Of a DNA stretch of 34,245 nt, positions 21,811 to 30,712 are shown piece after piece. The stretch covers positions 1-34,245 of the forward strand of contig CAYMJV010000031.1 in assembly GCA_964390545.1 (NCBI GenBank), given 5' to 3'. Every line of letters begins with the position of its first letter. The stretch's first letter is position 1. The notes under the pieces are model-generated. The model did no database searches. It saw nothing but the letters and a program-made list of their open reading frames with translations, and was not told where the DNA came from. The translations under genes and the position numbers were made by a program. Source of the DNA: CAYMJV01 sp964390545 (GTDB taxonomy: Bacteria > Desulfobacterota > BSN033 > UBA1163).

Positions 21811-23328
21811 ATGGAAAATCGAGGAAGCGGCATCCTTCTCCACCTGACCTCCCTTCCCTCTCCTTACGGGATTGGAGATTTGGGGCCATGGGCCTACCGG
21901 TTTGCGGATTTTCTAGCCCAAGGGAAACAGAGTTACTGGCAGGTTTTGCCTCTGAACCCAACCGATCCGGTCAGTGGAAATTCCCCTTATAGCAGCCCTT
22001 CTGCCGTTGCCGGCAATATCCTCCTGATCAGTCCGGACCTCCTGGAGGAATCCGGATTCCTTACAAAGGAAGACCTGAAGGCACATCCATCTTTTCCAGA
22101 GGCCAGGTGCGATTATGCCTCTGTCATCCCTTATAAGGAACAGCTTTTTCACCGTGCCTATGAGAGGTTCAAGTCAACGGGTAATGAGAAAGAACTCTAT
22201 GACGAATTCTGCAAGAAGAACAAAGCTTGGTTAGAACATTTTGCCCTTTTTGTTGTGATCAAAAAAGATCGAAATGGAAAGGCCTGGGGAGAATGGGAGA
22301 AGGGGCTCAGGGATAGAAACCCAGAAGAAATAGATAGAGTGAAAAAGGAGTTTCATGACGAATTGGAACAGGAGAAATTTCTCCAGTACCTTTTTTTCAA
22401 GCAGTGGTTCTCTTTAAAGAAGTATTGCAATGACAAAGGAATTCGGCTCATCGGCGATATCCCGATCTATGTCAATTATGACAGCGTTGACGTCTGGACC
22501 CATCCGGACCTCTTTAAATTGGATAAAGACAAGAAACCAACCTTTGTGGCCGGTGTCCCTCCTGACTATTTCAGCAAAACAGGCCAACTCTGGGGAAATC
22601 CAATCTATCGCTGGGACATCCTTAAGAAAACGGGGTATCGGTGGTGGTTCCAGCGGATCGGCCACAACCTTCTTCTTTTTGACACCCTGCGGTTGGACCA
22701 TTTCAGAGGCTTTGTGGGCTTCTGGGAAGTGCCTTCAACAGAGGGAACTGCGATTCACGGGAAATGGGTAAAGGCCCCAGCCGTCGATTTTTTCACGGCC
22801 CTCCTCAAAAAATTCCCGGCTCATTCGATCATTGCAGAAGATTTAGGGGTGATTACGCCTGATGTTAAGGAAGTGGTGAACCGATTCGGCTTTCCTGGGA
22901 TGTGTATCCTTCAATTTGCCTTTGGCGAGGATTTACCGACCCATCCCTACCTTCCTCACAACTACCTCCCCAATACCATTGTTTATACGGGAACACACGA
23001 CAATAATACGATCAGGGGCTGGTTCGAGAATGAGGCCACTCCAGAAGATAAGAAGAGACTCTTTCGTTACTTGGGCAGGGAAATCCCGCCAGAGGAGTGC
23101 CACAAAGAACTCCATCGCCTCGCCATGATGTCTGTGGCCGATACGGTCATCATCCCCGTGCAGGACCTTTTGGGCCTGAGAGAGGAGGCTAAAATGAACC
23201 GCCCCTCCGTTGCCCATGGAAACTGGGAATGGCGCCTCCTGCCGGATCAATTGGACTCTTCTTGTGCGGAGAGGCTGCGAGAAATGACGACCATTTATGG
23301 AAGAGCCCCGGAGAGGAACATCGCCTGA
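21811..23328 (+). CDS. malQ: 4-alpha-glucanotransferase (amylomaltase)
   Basis: This 505-residue GH77 enzyme is cytoplasmic. It transfers alpha-1,4-glucan segments between malto-oligosaccharides in glycogen or maltodextrin use. Seen are the N-terminal GSGILLHLTSLPSPYGIGDL, PLNPTDPVSGNSPYSS, nucleophile D296 in LRLDHFRG, acid/base E343 in IIAEDLG and stabiliser D397 in GTHDNNT. The length is normal for bacterial amylomaltase. The start ATG has AGGAGG at 7 nt. No glycogen phosphorylase or maltose gene adjoins; the divergent neighbour is gapA. Confidence 0.97.
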   Translation: MENRGSGILLHLTSLPSPYGIGDLGPWAYRFADFLAQGKQSYWQVLPLNPTDPVSGNSPYSSPSAVAGNILLISPDLLEESGFLTKEDLKAHPSFPEARCDYASVIPYKEQLFHRAYERFKSTGNEKELYDEFCKKNKAWLEHFALFVVIKKDRNGKAWGEWEKGLRDRNPEEIDRVKKEFHDELEQEKFLQYLFFKQWFSLKKYCNDKGIRLIGDIPIYVNYDSVDVWTHPDLFKLDKDKKPTFVAGVPPDYFSKTGQLWGNPIYRWDILKKTGYRWWFQRIGHNLLLFDTLRLDHFRGFVGFWEVPSTEGTAIHGKWVKAPAVDFFTALLKKFPAHSIIAEDLGVITPDVKEVVNRFGFPGMCILQFAFGEDLPTHPYLPHNYLPNTIVYTGTHDNNTIRGWFENEATPEDKKRLFRYLGREIPPEECHKELHRLAMMSVADTVIIPVQDLLGLREEAKMNRPSVAHGNWEWRLLPDQLDSSCAERLREMTTIYGRAPERNIA

Positions 23329-23399
23329 ATTTATCCAAGGGCTTTTGGGCCCTGATGAATAAGATTGTGCGCAAAATGGCACCGAAATATTTGCGACGC

Positions 23400-23560
23400 T
23401 TCAAAAGCACCAATCTCCAAGCACCAAATCACAAACAATATCCAAATTCCAATTTCGAATGACCGAAACGGATTTGTTTCGGAATTTGGTCATTTGGTGA
23501 TTGGAAATTATTTGGAATTTGGAATTTGGAATTTGGAATTTGGGTATTGGGATTTCAATA
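23400..23560. repeat. AT-rich inverted/tandem repeat between malQ and the M48 gene
   Basis: A hairpin CCGAAAC-GGATTT-GTTTCGG (23463-23482) sits between loosely complementary CCAAATTCC- and GGAATTTGG-type sequences. Four tandem GGAATTT heptamers occupy 23514-23541. It lies between convergent genes and could act as a bidirectional transcription end. No gene is seen in 23329-23620. Confidence 0.75.
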
Positions 23561-23620
23561 CCTGTTTGGTTCCTGCTATGCCGGGTTAGAAAAATAACCC
23601 TCAAAATTCTCTTCCTCTTT

Positions 23621-25078
23621 TCACATTCCCTTTTGAACGACCTTGAGCAGCGAGTTCGCAGGAACGACTTGATTGAGATCTCGCCCATTCAAAAGAGCGA
23701 GGCCGTTCATTTTATCATTTGGGACGCCAAGGGATCGAAGTTCGTTCTCCAGTGGTCCCGCGGTCTTGATGTTGCGAATTCGGATGCGGTCAGGTTCGAC
23801 GTGGATCCTTTTCGGGTCGGTCAAGTCCTTAAATTGGCGCATGGTATTGTCAAAGAGAACTCGATAATTCTGGAACCGATCACTGGAGGTTAATCCATGG
23901 AGCACGAAAATCCGCTTGTCTTTTTCAATGAAGTAAGAGAGCACTTGATACACCCCCTTCTCAGAGCGAATCTCAGAGTGCAGTCTCTGAGAAGGTAGAC
24001 CATTTACTCGTAGGGCTTCCGTCCGGATAACACCGGCTTTCGTTTCTGAGACGAACTTTCTGGCAGCCTCCTGGGATGAAGCCCCAGAGGTGATGGAAAA
24101 GAGAATGAGAGCGTCCTGGCCCTCGTTCACCATCTGCACCTGTGTGTGCGTATTATTCAATTTCCATTGCGAAGGCACTGGAAACTGGAAACGGAGTCCA
24201 GGGTGATAAAAGATGTTGTCCGCCACATATCCCTGTCGGGGATCATCCCCGTAGACGAGACCATCGATCCCTCGCAGATAACCGTCCTGGTTGATCCTCA
24301 GGTCCCTTTGGTTCAACTTTTTCTGCCAGTCCCCGGCCCTTCCCCTGATCGCCTGAACTCGATCCACAGGGCTCGGGTGAGTGGAAAACCAGCCCGGGAG
24401 CCCACTCCGGTCTGAACCCGGGTTCATCCGCTCCAGCGTTTCGAAGAAATTGGCCATCTGATTGGCATCATAACCCGCCCGGCTCGAATACTCGACGCCC
24501 AGATCATCCGCCTCTCTTTCATTATCCCTGCTGAAACGCATAAATAACATCCCCACTCCTAATTGAGCCAACCCTGACAGCACGCTGGAATTGATGAAGA
24601 CCGATCCCACTCCCAATCCTATCTGGGCGAGTTGGGCCTGGCTGTACTGGTGGGCAGAATGACGTGCAGTGATATGGCCGATCTCATGTCCCATGACACC
24701 CGCGAGTTCAGCCTCGTTGTTAAGAGTCGCCAAAATTCCCCGGGTGAAATAGACATAACCCCCGGGCGCGGCGAAGGCATTCACCACAGAAGCATCAAGA
24801 ACTTTGAAATGGTAAGTCAGATTGGGCCGATGGGACAGTTTCCCAAGGCGCTGGCAAATGCCATTCAGATCGGCAGTCAACTCCGGATCCTCATAGAGGC
24901 CATACTCGCTGACGACCTGGAGGTCCGTTTCCTGGCCGAGCTTAATCTCATCGGTTTCGCTCAAAAGCATGAGCTCTTTTTTCCCGGTTACCGGATTCGC
25001 AGCACAGGAGAAAATCCATAACAAGAAACCGATCAGACAAGAGCCGAGAATGATACACTTTGTCTTGTGCCTCGTCAT
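23621..25078 (-). CDS. M48 family metallopeptidase, lipoprotein (BepA/YfgC-like)
   Basis: The protein has 485 residues. It starts at the ATG after GGGGGG (MTRHKTKCIILG); the longer frame reads through that site. The N-terminus is a lipoprotein signal with acylated Cys about residue 25 (LLWIFSCAANPVTGKKE). The M48 zincin domain has HEIGH (131-135) and downstream NEREADDLGVEYSSRAGYD with the third ligand Glu, plus FSTHPSPVDRV. Residues about 290-485 form an extra C-terminal region with strands (GLRFQFPVPSQWKL), ending in an RIRNIKTAGPLENELRSLGV segment. This resembles the 'M48 family metalloprotease' lipoproteins that act in outer-membrane protein quality control. It is the last gene of the minus-strand cluster, 49 bp after the DsbA-like gene. 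Confidence 0.9.
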   Translation of the reverse strand: MTRHKTKCIILGSCLIGFLLWIFSCAANPVTGKKELMLLSETDEIKLGQETDLQVVSEYGLYEDPELTADLNGICQRLGKLSHRPNLTYHFKVLDASVVNAFAAPGGYVYFTRGILATLNNEAELAGVMGHEIGHITARHSAHQYSQAQLAQIGLGVGSVFINSSVLSGLAQLGVGMLFMRFSRDNEREADDLGVEYSSRAGYDANQMANFFETLERMNPGSDRSGLPGWFSTHPSPVDRVQAIRGRAGDWQKKLNQRDLRINQDGYLRGIDGLVYGDDPRQGYVADNIFYHPGLRFQFPVPSQWKLNNTHTQVQMVNEGQDALILFSITSGASSQEAARKFVSETKAGVIRTEALRVNGLPSQRLHSEIRSEKGVYQVLSYFIEKDKRIFVLHGLTSSDRFQNYRVLFDNTMRQFKDLTDPKRIHVEPDRIRIRNIKTAGPLENELRSLGVPNDKMNGLALLNGRDLNQVVPANSLLKVVQKGM

Positions 25079-25127
25079 GTTTATCCCCCCTAACCTTAAA
25101 AAATCCTTTTTATAAATTCCTTCCATT

Positions 25128-26009
25128 TCAATTCTTCAAATATTCTTCCACCATTTTATCCGTAATCGCGCTCCCGATAAAATCACCGTTGACGACGATG
25201 GAGGGTGTCCCTCTCACTCCAATCTTATTCCCGGTAAGGATATCCTCTTCAACCTTCTTTTTCCCCTTCCCTGTCTCCAGGGCCGCCTGGAAAAGCTTCT
25301 CGTCATAGCCCTTCTCTTTCAGAATTTCTTCAATCTTCTTTTTCAAAACCTCTCTATCCTTCTTGACAAAGGTCTGACCTTCTTCGGAGAAAAAGAAATC
25401 ATGAACGGCCCAGAAAGCTTCCTGGCTGACTTCCTGCGTGGCAGCGGCCATTTCCGAGAGTTCAAACTCGATGCCCTTGGGCTGCAACGGAAAGTGTTTG
25501 AACACATAACGGATCTCCTGAGGATATTTTCCTAAGAGTTCCTTCATCTTTGCCCATGACTTCACACAAAAGGGGCATTGAAAATTTGAAAACTCCACGA
25601 TGGTCATCTTGGGCTGGGTCCCTCCCCTGAAAGCAGATTTGTCCACTCCCAGTTGTGCCATATCAATCTTCCGGGCCTTCGGCTCTCCTGCCTCTCTCCT
25701 GGTCACATTCTCTCCCTTGATAATGAGGCTTCCGAGGATAACCATCTCCCCCTTGGAATCGACATAGAGGACGATGGGAACTTCTCTGTTTGGAGTCAGG
25801 ACGGACAATTTCACGGAATGAAAACCGGGGATGGGGCTCTCCTTCTTTTCTATGAATTTAACCTCAGCGTCCTTGGGCAGACGAACCTGAGTTTTGAACG
25901 TGTCGATGGCTACCTGAACAAGTTTATCTTCCTGCGCAAATCCCTGAGACATTAGAACCCAGGATAGAAGCGTGAAGCACAACGTTCCGAAAAGAATTCT
26001 TTTTAGCAT
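25128..26009 (-). CDS. DsbA-family thioredoxin-fold protein with N-terminal domain
   Basis: The protein has 293 residues. A signal peptide (LFGTLCFTLLSWVLMSQGFA) is followed by a DsbC-like N-terminal region (about 30-100) containing KVKF-type strands and LYVDSKGEMVILGSL. The thioredoxin fold begins near 130 with CPFC (C145, C148) in FSNFQCPFCVKSW, and the cis-Pro loop VRGTPSIVVNG lies near 265. It is predicted to act in the periplasm as a thiol oxidase or isomerase. The CPFC dipeptide is unlike the CPHC of E. coli DsbA. It resembles the 'thioredoxin domain-containing protein' group with DsbG/DsbA-like redox roles. It lies between DUF3786 and M48 genes, and extracytoplasmic folding fits with proteolysis by M48. 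No dsbB or dsbD is in the window. Confidence 0.88.
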   Translation of the reverse strand: MLKRILFGTLCFTLLSWVLMSQGFAQEDKLVQVAIDTFKTQVRLPKDAEVKFIEKKESPIPGFHSVKLSVLTPNREVPIVLYVDSKGEMVILGSLIIKGENVTRREAGEPKARKIDMAQLGVDKSAFRGGTQPKMTIVEFSNFQCPFCVKSWAKMKELLGKYPQEIRYVFKHFPLQPKGIEFELSEMAAATQEVSQEAFWAVHDFFFSEEGQTFVKKDREVLKKKIEEILKEKGYDEKLFQAALETGKGKKKVEEDILTGNKIGVRGTPSIVVNGDFIGSAITDKMVEEYLKN

Positions 26010-26043
26010 ATGGTTTCTCCTTTTTTTCGCTACGCGCCCACCC

Positions 26044-26691
26044 CTAAGCGTCCAGCGTCTTTTGATTGACCGTCGCCCGTTGAATCAACCTTCCGGTGGT
26101 AATCTGGCCAAGCACCACAATATCTTCCAGGGAAAGATAATGATCCACGGAGGCATCGAAGAGGAGCTGTGCCGCAGGAGGGAATTCATCATCTCCTTCC
26201 CATAGGACATACTGTAAGGGAATAAAAGGAAAGGCCTGAAGGATAAAGGAAGCATCTCCAACCCCCGCCGTCTCTCCTCCCAATTGAATGCCAGCCTCCT
26301 TAAACCATTTGGCTGACCTGCCGAATCTCCGCACCAGAGGATCCGTCACCCTTCTTGCAAAAACGGAGGCATAGAGAAGTCCTCCTGAAATGTCTTTGTA
26401 TCCCACCCATTTGCCGGTCATGGGACTTCCATCCGCCCGGATCAGGTAATGGAGAAGGAGGATACGGGTGACCAAGGAAACGGTCTTCTTCGACGGGGAA
26501 TAGAATTCAATCCGAGGAAAGGAAATGTGATGAGGCTCAGAGAAAAAATCCAGAGTGATCTTCTCTTCATCCCCCGCTCGCTGATAATCTGCTCCTGCTT
26601 TCTTTGCCCTCTCTTCCAAAACCATCCCTTTTATCGTGATGGAGGCCAGGTTAAAAGACTGTGAATAATTCTTCTGCTTGGTGAGTTCCAT
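26044..26691 (-). CDS. DUF3786 family protein
   Basis: The protein has 215 residues and no signal peptide. It shows the DUF3786 (PF12654) pattern: LLLHYLIRADGSPMTGKWVG, YKDISGGLLYASVF, a GDASFILQAFPFIPLQYVLW segment, GDDEFPPAAQLLFD and YLSLEDIVVLG. The family is common in anaerobes with Wood-Ljungdahl or sulfur metabolism and sometimes occurs near corrinoid or CO-dehydrogenase genes, but its function is unknown. Here it is between rpe and the DsbA-like gene and probably cotranscribed. ATG 26691 is preferred over the preceding GTG; neither has a strong Shine-Dalgarno site. Confidence 0.85.
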   Translation of the reverse strand: MELTKQKNYSQSFNLASITIKGMVLEERAKKAGADYQRAGDEEKITLDFFSEPHHISFPRIEFYSPSKKTVSLVTRILLLHYLIRADGSPMTGKWVGYKDISGGLLYASVFARRVTDPLVRRFGRSAKWFKEAGIQLGGETAGVGDASFILQAFPFIPLQYVLWEGDDEFPPAAQLLFDASVDHYLSLEDIVVLGQITTGRLIQRATVNQKTLDA

Positions 26692-26733
26692 CACGTTTCA
26701 AGAAACGCAGAGCGCATGGCGCATGGCGTCTTA

Positions 26734-26778
26734 ATCCCCCCTGCCCCCCTTTAGTAAAGGGGGGTTGGGGGGGATTTA
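26734..26778. repeat. C/G-run hairpin repeat P1
   Basis: A stem is formed by AATCCCCCC ... and its complement, containing CCCCCCTTT-AGT-AAAGGGGGG. It lies 3 bp after the rpe stop. A close relative is at 30713-30757. It could attenuate transcription between rpe and the DUF3786 gene. Confidence 0.8.
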
Positions 26779-26781
26779 TTG

Positions 26782-27435
26782 TTACCCTATTTCTTGTCTC
26801 AATTTCCGGATCGTCTCAGCATAGTCTTTGGTTTTGAAGATGCCTGTGCCCAGGACAAAAATATCTCCCCCTGCTCTGGAGACTTCTCCAATATTATCGA
26901 CTTTGATCCCTCCGTCCACCTCTATTTCGAGAGCATAATGATTCTGCTCGACGATCTTCCTCAGACGTTCAATCTTTTTTAAAGCAGCCGGGATAAAAGA
27001 CTGGCCTGCAAAGCCAGGATTGACTGACATCAGAAGGACGAGATCGATCTCCTCCAGGATGGGATAGAGGGTCTTTAATGGAGTCGAGGGATTGAGCACA
27101 AGCCCTGGCCTTACATTCAATTCACGGGCCTTCTTGATCACCGATCGGAGGCGAGAACACACTTCGGCATGAAAGGTGAGCCAGGTGCTCCCCGCCTGTG
27201 CAAAGGGTTCGATATATCGCTCCGGCTTTTCAATCATCAGATGGACATCCAAGGGCAAGGGCGTCAGTTTTCTTAACCCTTCGACGACGAGCGGTCCAAT
27301 CGTAATATTGGGGACGAAATGGCCATCCATCACATCCACATGGATCACATCTGCTCCCGCTTCTTCGACAGCCCTCACCTCTTCCCCGAGGCGGCTGAAA
27401 TCGGCAGATAAAATGGACGGCGCTATCTTTTTCAT
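26782..27435 (-). CDS. rpe: Ribulose-phosphate 3-epimerase
   Basis: This is a 217-residue cytoplasmic TIM barrel that interconverts ribulose-5-phosphate and xylulose-5-phosphate in the pentose phosphate pathway. Seen are the IAPSILSADF start, HVDVMDGHFVPN, PLDVHLMIEKPE, VLLMSVNPGFAGQSF and EVDGGIK, with metal-binding His and Asp in these segments. ATG 27435 follows GAGG at 5 nt; nine extra upstream codons are rejected. The 5' leader contains the 39-bp palindrome at 27467-27505. The rsmB-rpe neighbourhood is familiar in deltaproteobacteria. Confidence 0.96.
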   Translation of the reverse strand: MKKIAPSILSADFSRLGEEVRAVEEAGADVIHVDVMDGHFVPNITIGPLVVEGLRKLTPLPLDVHLMIEKPERYIEPFAQAGSTWLTFHAEVCSRLRSVIKKARELNVRPGLVLNPSTPLKTLYPILEEIDLVLLMSVNPGFAGQSFIPAALKKIERLRKIVEQNHYALEIEVDGGIKVDNIGEVSRAGGDIFVLGTGIFKTKDYAETIRKLRQEIG

Positions 27436-27466
27436 GGACACCTCTATGAACCTGAACCGCACGCCA

Positions 27467-27505
27467 GTGCGTTCGCCTGCCTACCGGTAGGCAGGGCGAA
27501 CGCAC
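27467..27505. repeat. 39-bp palindrome in rpe leader with 20-bp core insert
   Basis: The outer arms GTGCGTTCGC and GCGAACGCAC enclose CCTGCCTACCGGTAGGCAGG (27476-27495), a perfect 20-bp palindrome. It lies about 32 bp upstream of the rpe ATG. Confidence 0.9.
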
Positions 27506-27539
27506 CCTACATCTTTCCTGCAATACTAATAGATTCCCA

Positions 27540-27827
27540 AGATCTATTCAATAAAATTAACCCGCCAGTTACAAAAAAAACAATATCGAAACCGGGCGGG
27601 GGTATTGGGCGGCCATGCCGGGAAGCTGCCGCACAATGCGGCGGGTATTTTCCCAAAGCCTTGCAGCGGCACTTTTAGGAGTCGGCTACATGCATTTCCA
27701 GGCAAGACTGCGACTTCACTTAAAGTGAAATCCTCGGCAACCCTAAATTTTCAGATAATCCGCAATTGCAAGGGTTTGAAAATACCCCCGATCGGGGTCC
27801 GATATTGCAACATTCGGGTGAACTCAC
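27540..27827. other. Structured intergenic region, possible ncRNA or relic element
   Basis: There is no gene between the rpe leader and the LysE stop. Several stems follow one another: GCCGC-ACAAT-GCGGC, TTCAC-TTAAA-GTGAA, AACCCT ... AGGGTT and the perfect palindrome CCCCGATCGGGG (27786-27797). The last lies 30 bp after the LysE stop on the minus strand but has no T-tract. A plus-strand open frame from 27605 looks like translated repeat. I cannot assign it to a known RNA family. Confidence 0.45.
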
Positions 27828-28448
27828 TCATCTCAACAGGCTTAGAAATGCAACCAGGCCAAATCCGATGATAATCAGACCTGAAATTCTGTTTAACCAC
27901 TGCATCCTGTTCACATTCAACATCCCGCGTAGCAGGCCAGTAAAGCCACTCAGGACCAGCCACCATGATGCGGACCCCATAAAAACGCCTAAGACCAAAA
28001 TGCCCGCTGAAAGATAATGATCGCCTCCACTCCCCACCCCGAGTCCGGCAAAGACTGCAGCGAAGAAGAGAATCGTCATGGGATTGGTGAGGGTCAGAAT
28101 AAATGTTGACAGGTAGGCGCCCCAACGGGTACTCCCTTCGACGGAGTTCCCCTGTTCAGCAGGTTTGGACAGAAAAGTCTTGACACCTATCATGCAGAGC
28201 AATCCTCCTCCAATCAGACGAAGGCCTGCCTGATGGCCCATCATAAGATCGGAAAGAACGGTGAGCCCGAACCCGGCAATGGCCCCATAGAAGGCATCTG
28301 CCGTTGCCGCCCCCAGCCCTGAAAGGAAGCCGATGATTCGACCCTGGGTCAGGGTCCTTCGGATGCACAAGATGCCGATGGGTCCCACCGGCACGGCGAT
28401 AGATAATCCGATAATCACTCCTTTGATGAAAAAGTAGATCTCCCCCAT
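27828..28448 (-). CDS. LysE/RhtB-family amino-acid exporter
   Basis: This is a 206-residue inner-membrane protein with about six hydrophobic segments. It has the family's GLSIAVPVGPIGILCIRRTL motif at residues 14-33 and LTLTNPMTILFFAAVFAGLG in the fourth segment. Both proline-containing motifs are typical of LysE-type translocators, which export amino acids or related metabolites using the proton-motive force. The substrate is unknown. ATG 28448 starts 15 bp after the rsmB stop, so it is very probably cotranscribed with rsmB. Confidence 0.93.
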   Translation of the reverse strand: MGEIYFFIKGVIIGLSIAVPVGPIGILCIRRTLTQGRIIGFLSGLGAATADAFYGAIAGFGLTVLSDLMMGHQAGLRLIGGGLLCMIGVKTFLSKPAEQGNSVEGSTRWGAYLSTFILTLTNPMTILFFAAVFAGLGVGSGGDHYLSAGILVLGVFMGSASWWLVLSGFTGLLRGMLNVNRMQWLNRISGLIIIGFGLVAFLSLLR

Positions 28449-28463
28449 CCCATCTTCTCTTTC

Positions 28464-29819
28464 TCAGGAGGTCTTCCTCAAACGGGCTGCAAAAAAACCA
28501 TCCAACTCACCTACCGGAGGAAAGGTTTTGAAATAGCCCCTCTTGATAAAGAAGTGACATTTTTCCGGAAGAACTTCAACCAAGGAATCTAATTTAAATG
28601 CTCGATGCTCGAACAGAAATCTCTCTACCACATCCTCATTCTCCTCATGAAAAACGGTGCAGGTGCCGTAAACCAACAGCCCTCCTTCCCTCACATATCC
28701 TGAAAGGTTGTTTAATATGGAGAATTGAAGCTCGCTCAACCGTTCAATGTCCTCTTTCTCCCTTCTCCATTTTAAATCCGGGTTTCTCCTGAGCGTCCCG
28801 AATCCGGAACAGGGAACATCGGCTAAGACACGATCAAACTTTATCTCTCCGGGTTCTCGCAAGATTTTGACCGCATTCCCAATCTTTGTCCTGACAATCT
28901 TTATTCCCAGTCTCTCACACCCCTCTTCAATCTGCTTCAGCTTCTCTTGATGAAGATCGAAGGCGTAGATCTCTCCCAGATTCTCCATTCTTTGGCCGAT
29001 GTGGGTCGCCTTTCCTCCGGGTGCAGCACAGGCGTCGAGAATTTTCTCTCCCGGTCTCGGATCAAGGATGAGGGTAATCAGTTGGGAAGCTTCGTCCTGA
29101 ATGGCAAAGAGACCTTCCTTCAGAAAGGGAAGCTGTGAAACGGGAGGCCCATTCTTTAGCACGATCCCAACGTCTGAAAAAGAGGTCGGGGTAGGTTTTA
29201 ACCCTTTTTCTTTCAATTTTTCTATCAACTCTTCTCGTCTGATCTTCAGTGTATTCGTTCGGAGGGTCAGGGCTGGAATCCGATTATTGGCCACACAGAT
29301 CTTCACGGTCTCCTCTACGCCCAGCTTTTCGATCCATCTTTGAACCAACCACAAAGGATGGGACTGGGTAATCGCAATGTGGAGGGCTGGGTCTTGACGC
29401 TCATCCGGATAAGGAATCGTTTCCTTTTCTCTTATGGCGGAACGGAGAATAGCATTCGCGAAACCCCCTCCCCCTTTCCCTCGAATCCTTTTGGCCAACT
29501 CCACAGACTCATTCACAGCGGCTGAGGCAGGAGTCTTCGTTAAGAAGAAGATCTGGTAGAGTCCGAGGCGGAGGGTATTCAACATTTCGGATTCGATCTT
29601 TTCAAATGGGATTTTTGCAAAATGGCGGATGATCCAGTCGAGCTTGCCTCTCCACCGGAGGACACCGTAGGTCAATTCGGTAAGGAAGGCTCGATCGAGA
29701 GAGGTGAGATGCCGATATCGCTTGAAGGAATCATTGAGGAGATCATCAGGGTGGCGATCAGTCTCTTCAACCCGATTCAGGAGGTCGAGGCTGATCGCCC
29801 TTGGATGTTTCCTTCTCAA
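28464..29819 (-). CDS. rsmB: 16S rRNA (cytosine-967-C5)-methyltransferase
   Basis: The protein has 451 residues. Residues 1 to about 140 form a NusB-like RNA-binding domain (RAISLDLLNRVEE, LDRAFLTELTYGVLRWRGKL). The C-terminal SAM methyltransferase has DACAAPGGKATHIGQ (SAM site, about 262), ADVPCSGFGTLRRNPDLKW (C337) and YGTCTVFHEENEDVV (C387, the expected catalytic Cys). It modifies C967 of 16S rRNA. The start is TTG 29819, overlapping the htpX stop as TTGA with AGGA about 5 nt upstream, so it is coupled to htpX. The length is normal for the family. Confidence 0.95.
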   Translation of the reverse strand: MRRKHPRAISLDLLNRVEETDRHPDDLLNDSFKRYRHLTSLDRAFLTELTYGVLRWRGKLDWIIRHFAKIPFEKIESEMLNTLRLGLYQIFFLTKTPASAAVNESVELAKRIRGKGGGGFANAILRSAIREKETIPYPDERQDPALHIAITQSHPLWLVQRWIEKLGVEETVKICVANNRIPALTLRTNTLKIRREELIEKLKEKGLKPTPTSFSDVGIVLKNGPPVSQLPFLKEGLFAIQDEASQLITLILDPRPGEKILDACAAPGGKATHIGQRMENLGEIYAFDLHQEKLKQIEEGCERLGIKIVRTKIGNAVKILREPGEIKFDRVLADVPCSGFGTLRRNPDLKWRREKEDIERLSELQFSILNNLSGYVREGGLLVYGTCTVFHEENEDVVERFLFEHRAFKLDSLVEVLPEKCHFFIKRGYFKTFPPVGELDGFFAARLRKTS

Positions 29820-30679
29820 AACTTTCCTGTCCTTGCCATCTCCTCAAGCCTGGCAATCCGTTCTTCAATAGGCGGGTGAGTGCTAAATAAAGAAAGAACA
29901 CCCTTTCCGGTTAATGGGTTGACGATGAACATATGGGCCGTGGAAGGATTCGCTTGCATAGGAATTTTATGGGCAGCCATATCCAGCTTGCCCAGGGCTT
30001 TTGCCAGGTAGGCGGGATGGCTGAGATGGGCTCCACCCTCATCGGCCATGTATTCCCTCGAGCGAGAGATGGCCATCTGAATCAGCATGGCTGAAAACGC
30101 GGCGACCATCGAGAAGATGAGGGTGAAAAGGAAGTTTCCGCCTCCTCCGCCGCCTCCTTCCTCATCGGATCGCCCTCCACCAAAGATGGCACCCCAGCGG
30201 GCCATCGAAGAGAGCATGCTGATGGCCCCCGCAATGGTTGCCGCGATGGTGCTGATCAAGATATCCCGGTGACGGATATGGGAAAGCTCATGGCCGATCA
30301 CTCCCATCAGTTCTTCCTTGGATAGCATTCTCAGAATGCCTGAGGTTACGGCGACGGCAGCATGCTCCGGATTTCTCCCTGTGGCAAAGGCGTTGGGGGT
30401 ATCATTCTCCATAACGTAGACCTTTGGCATGGGCATGCTGGCCTTGCTCGTCAAGTCTGCAACGACCTGATAGAGTTCAGGGGCTTCACTCTGCGTGACT
30501 TGCTGAGCTCCATACATCCGGAGGACAATCTTGTCGCTGAACCAATAGGTCACGAAATTCATCAGGGCGGCAAAGACAAAAGCAGTGATGGCCCCGTCCC
30601 TTCCTCCGATCGCAGATCCGACCAGAACGAACAGGACGGTCAAAACGAGCATCAAAAGAAATGTCTTGAAACGATTCAT
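29816..30679 (-). CDS. htpX: Membrane protease HtpX (M48B)
   Basis: This 287-residue inner-membrane zinc protease degrades damaged membrane proteins. Two N-terminal hydrophobic segments (8-45) are followed by VIGHELSHIRHRD (HELSH 130-134), two further segments and the distal ligand in SREYMADEGGAHL; FSTHPPIEERIARLEEMA ends the domain. A run of seven Gly (SDEEGGGGGGGN, about 170-180) lies in the loop between the membrane segments. ATG 30679 is preceded by GGAGG. It overlaps rsmB by 4 bp. Hairpin repeat P2 lies just upstream. Expression in many bacteria responds to envelope or heat stress; no such operator is visible here. Confidence 0.96.
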   Translation of the reverse strand: MNRFKTFLLMLVLTVLFVLVGSAIGGRDGAITAFVFAALMNFVTYWFSDKIVLRMYGAQQVTQSEAPELYQVVADLTSKASMPMPKVYVMENDTPNAFATGRNPEHAAVAVTSGILRMLSKEELMGVIGHELSHIRHRDILISTIAATIAGAISMLSSMARWGAIFGGGRSDEEGGGGGGGNFLFTLIFSMVAAFSAMLIQMAISRSREYMADEGGAHLSHPAYLAKALGKLDMAAHKIPMQANPSTAHMFIVNPLTGKGVLSLFSTHPPIEERIARLEEMARTGKF

Positions 30680-30712
30680 TGATTCATCAACCTCCTAATT
30701 TAACAAAACTTT

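Noticed and set aside
27540..27827. 6S RNA, SRP RNA, tmRNA or cobalamin riboswitch
   Set aside because: None of the conserved motifs of these RNAs could be matched by reading either strand.
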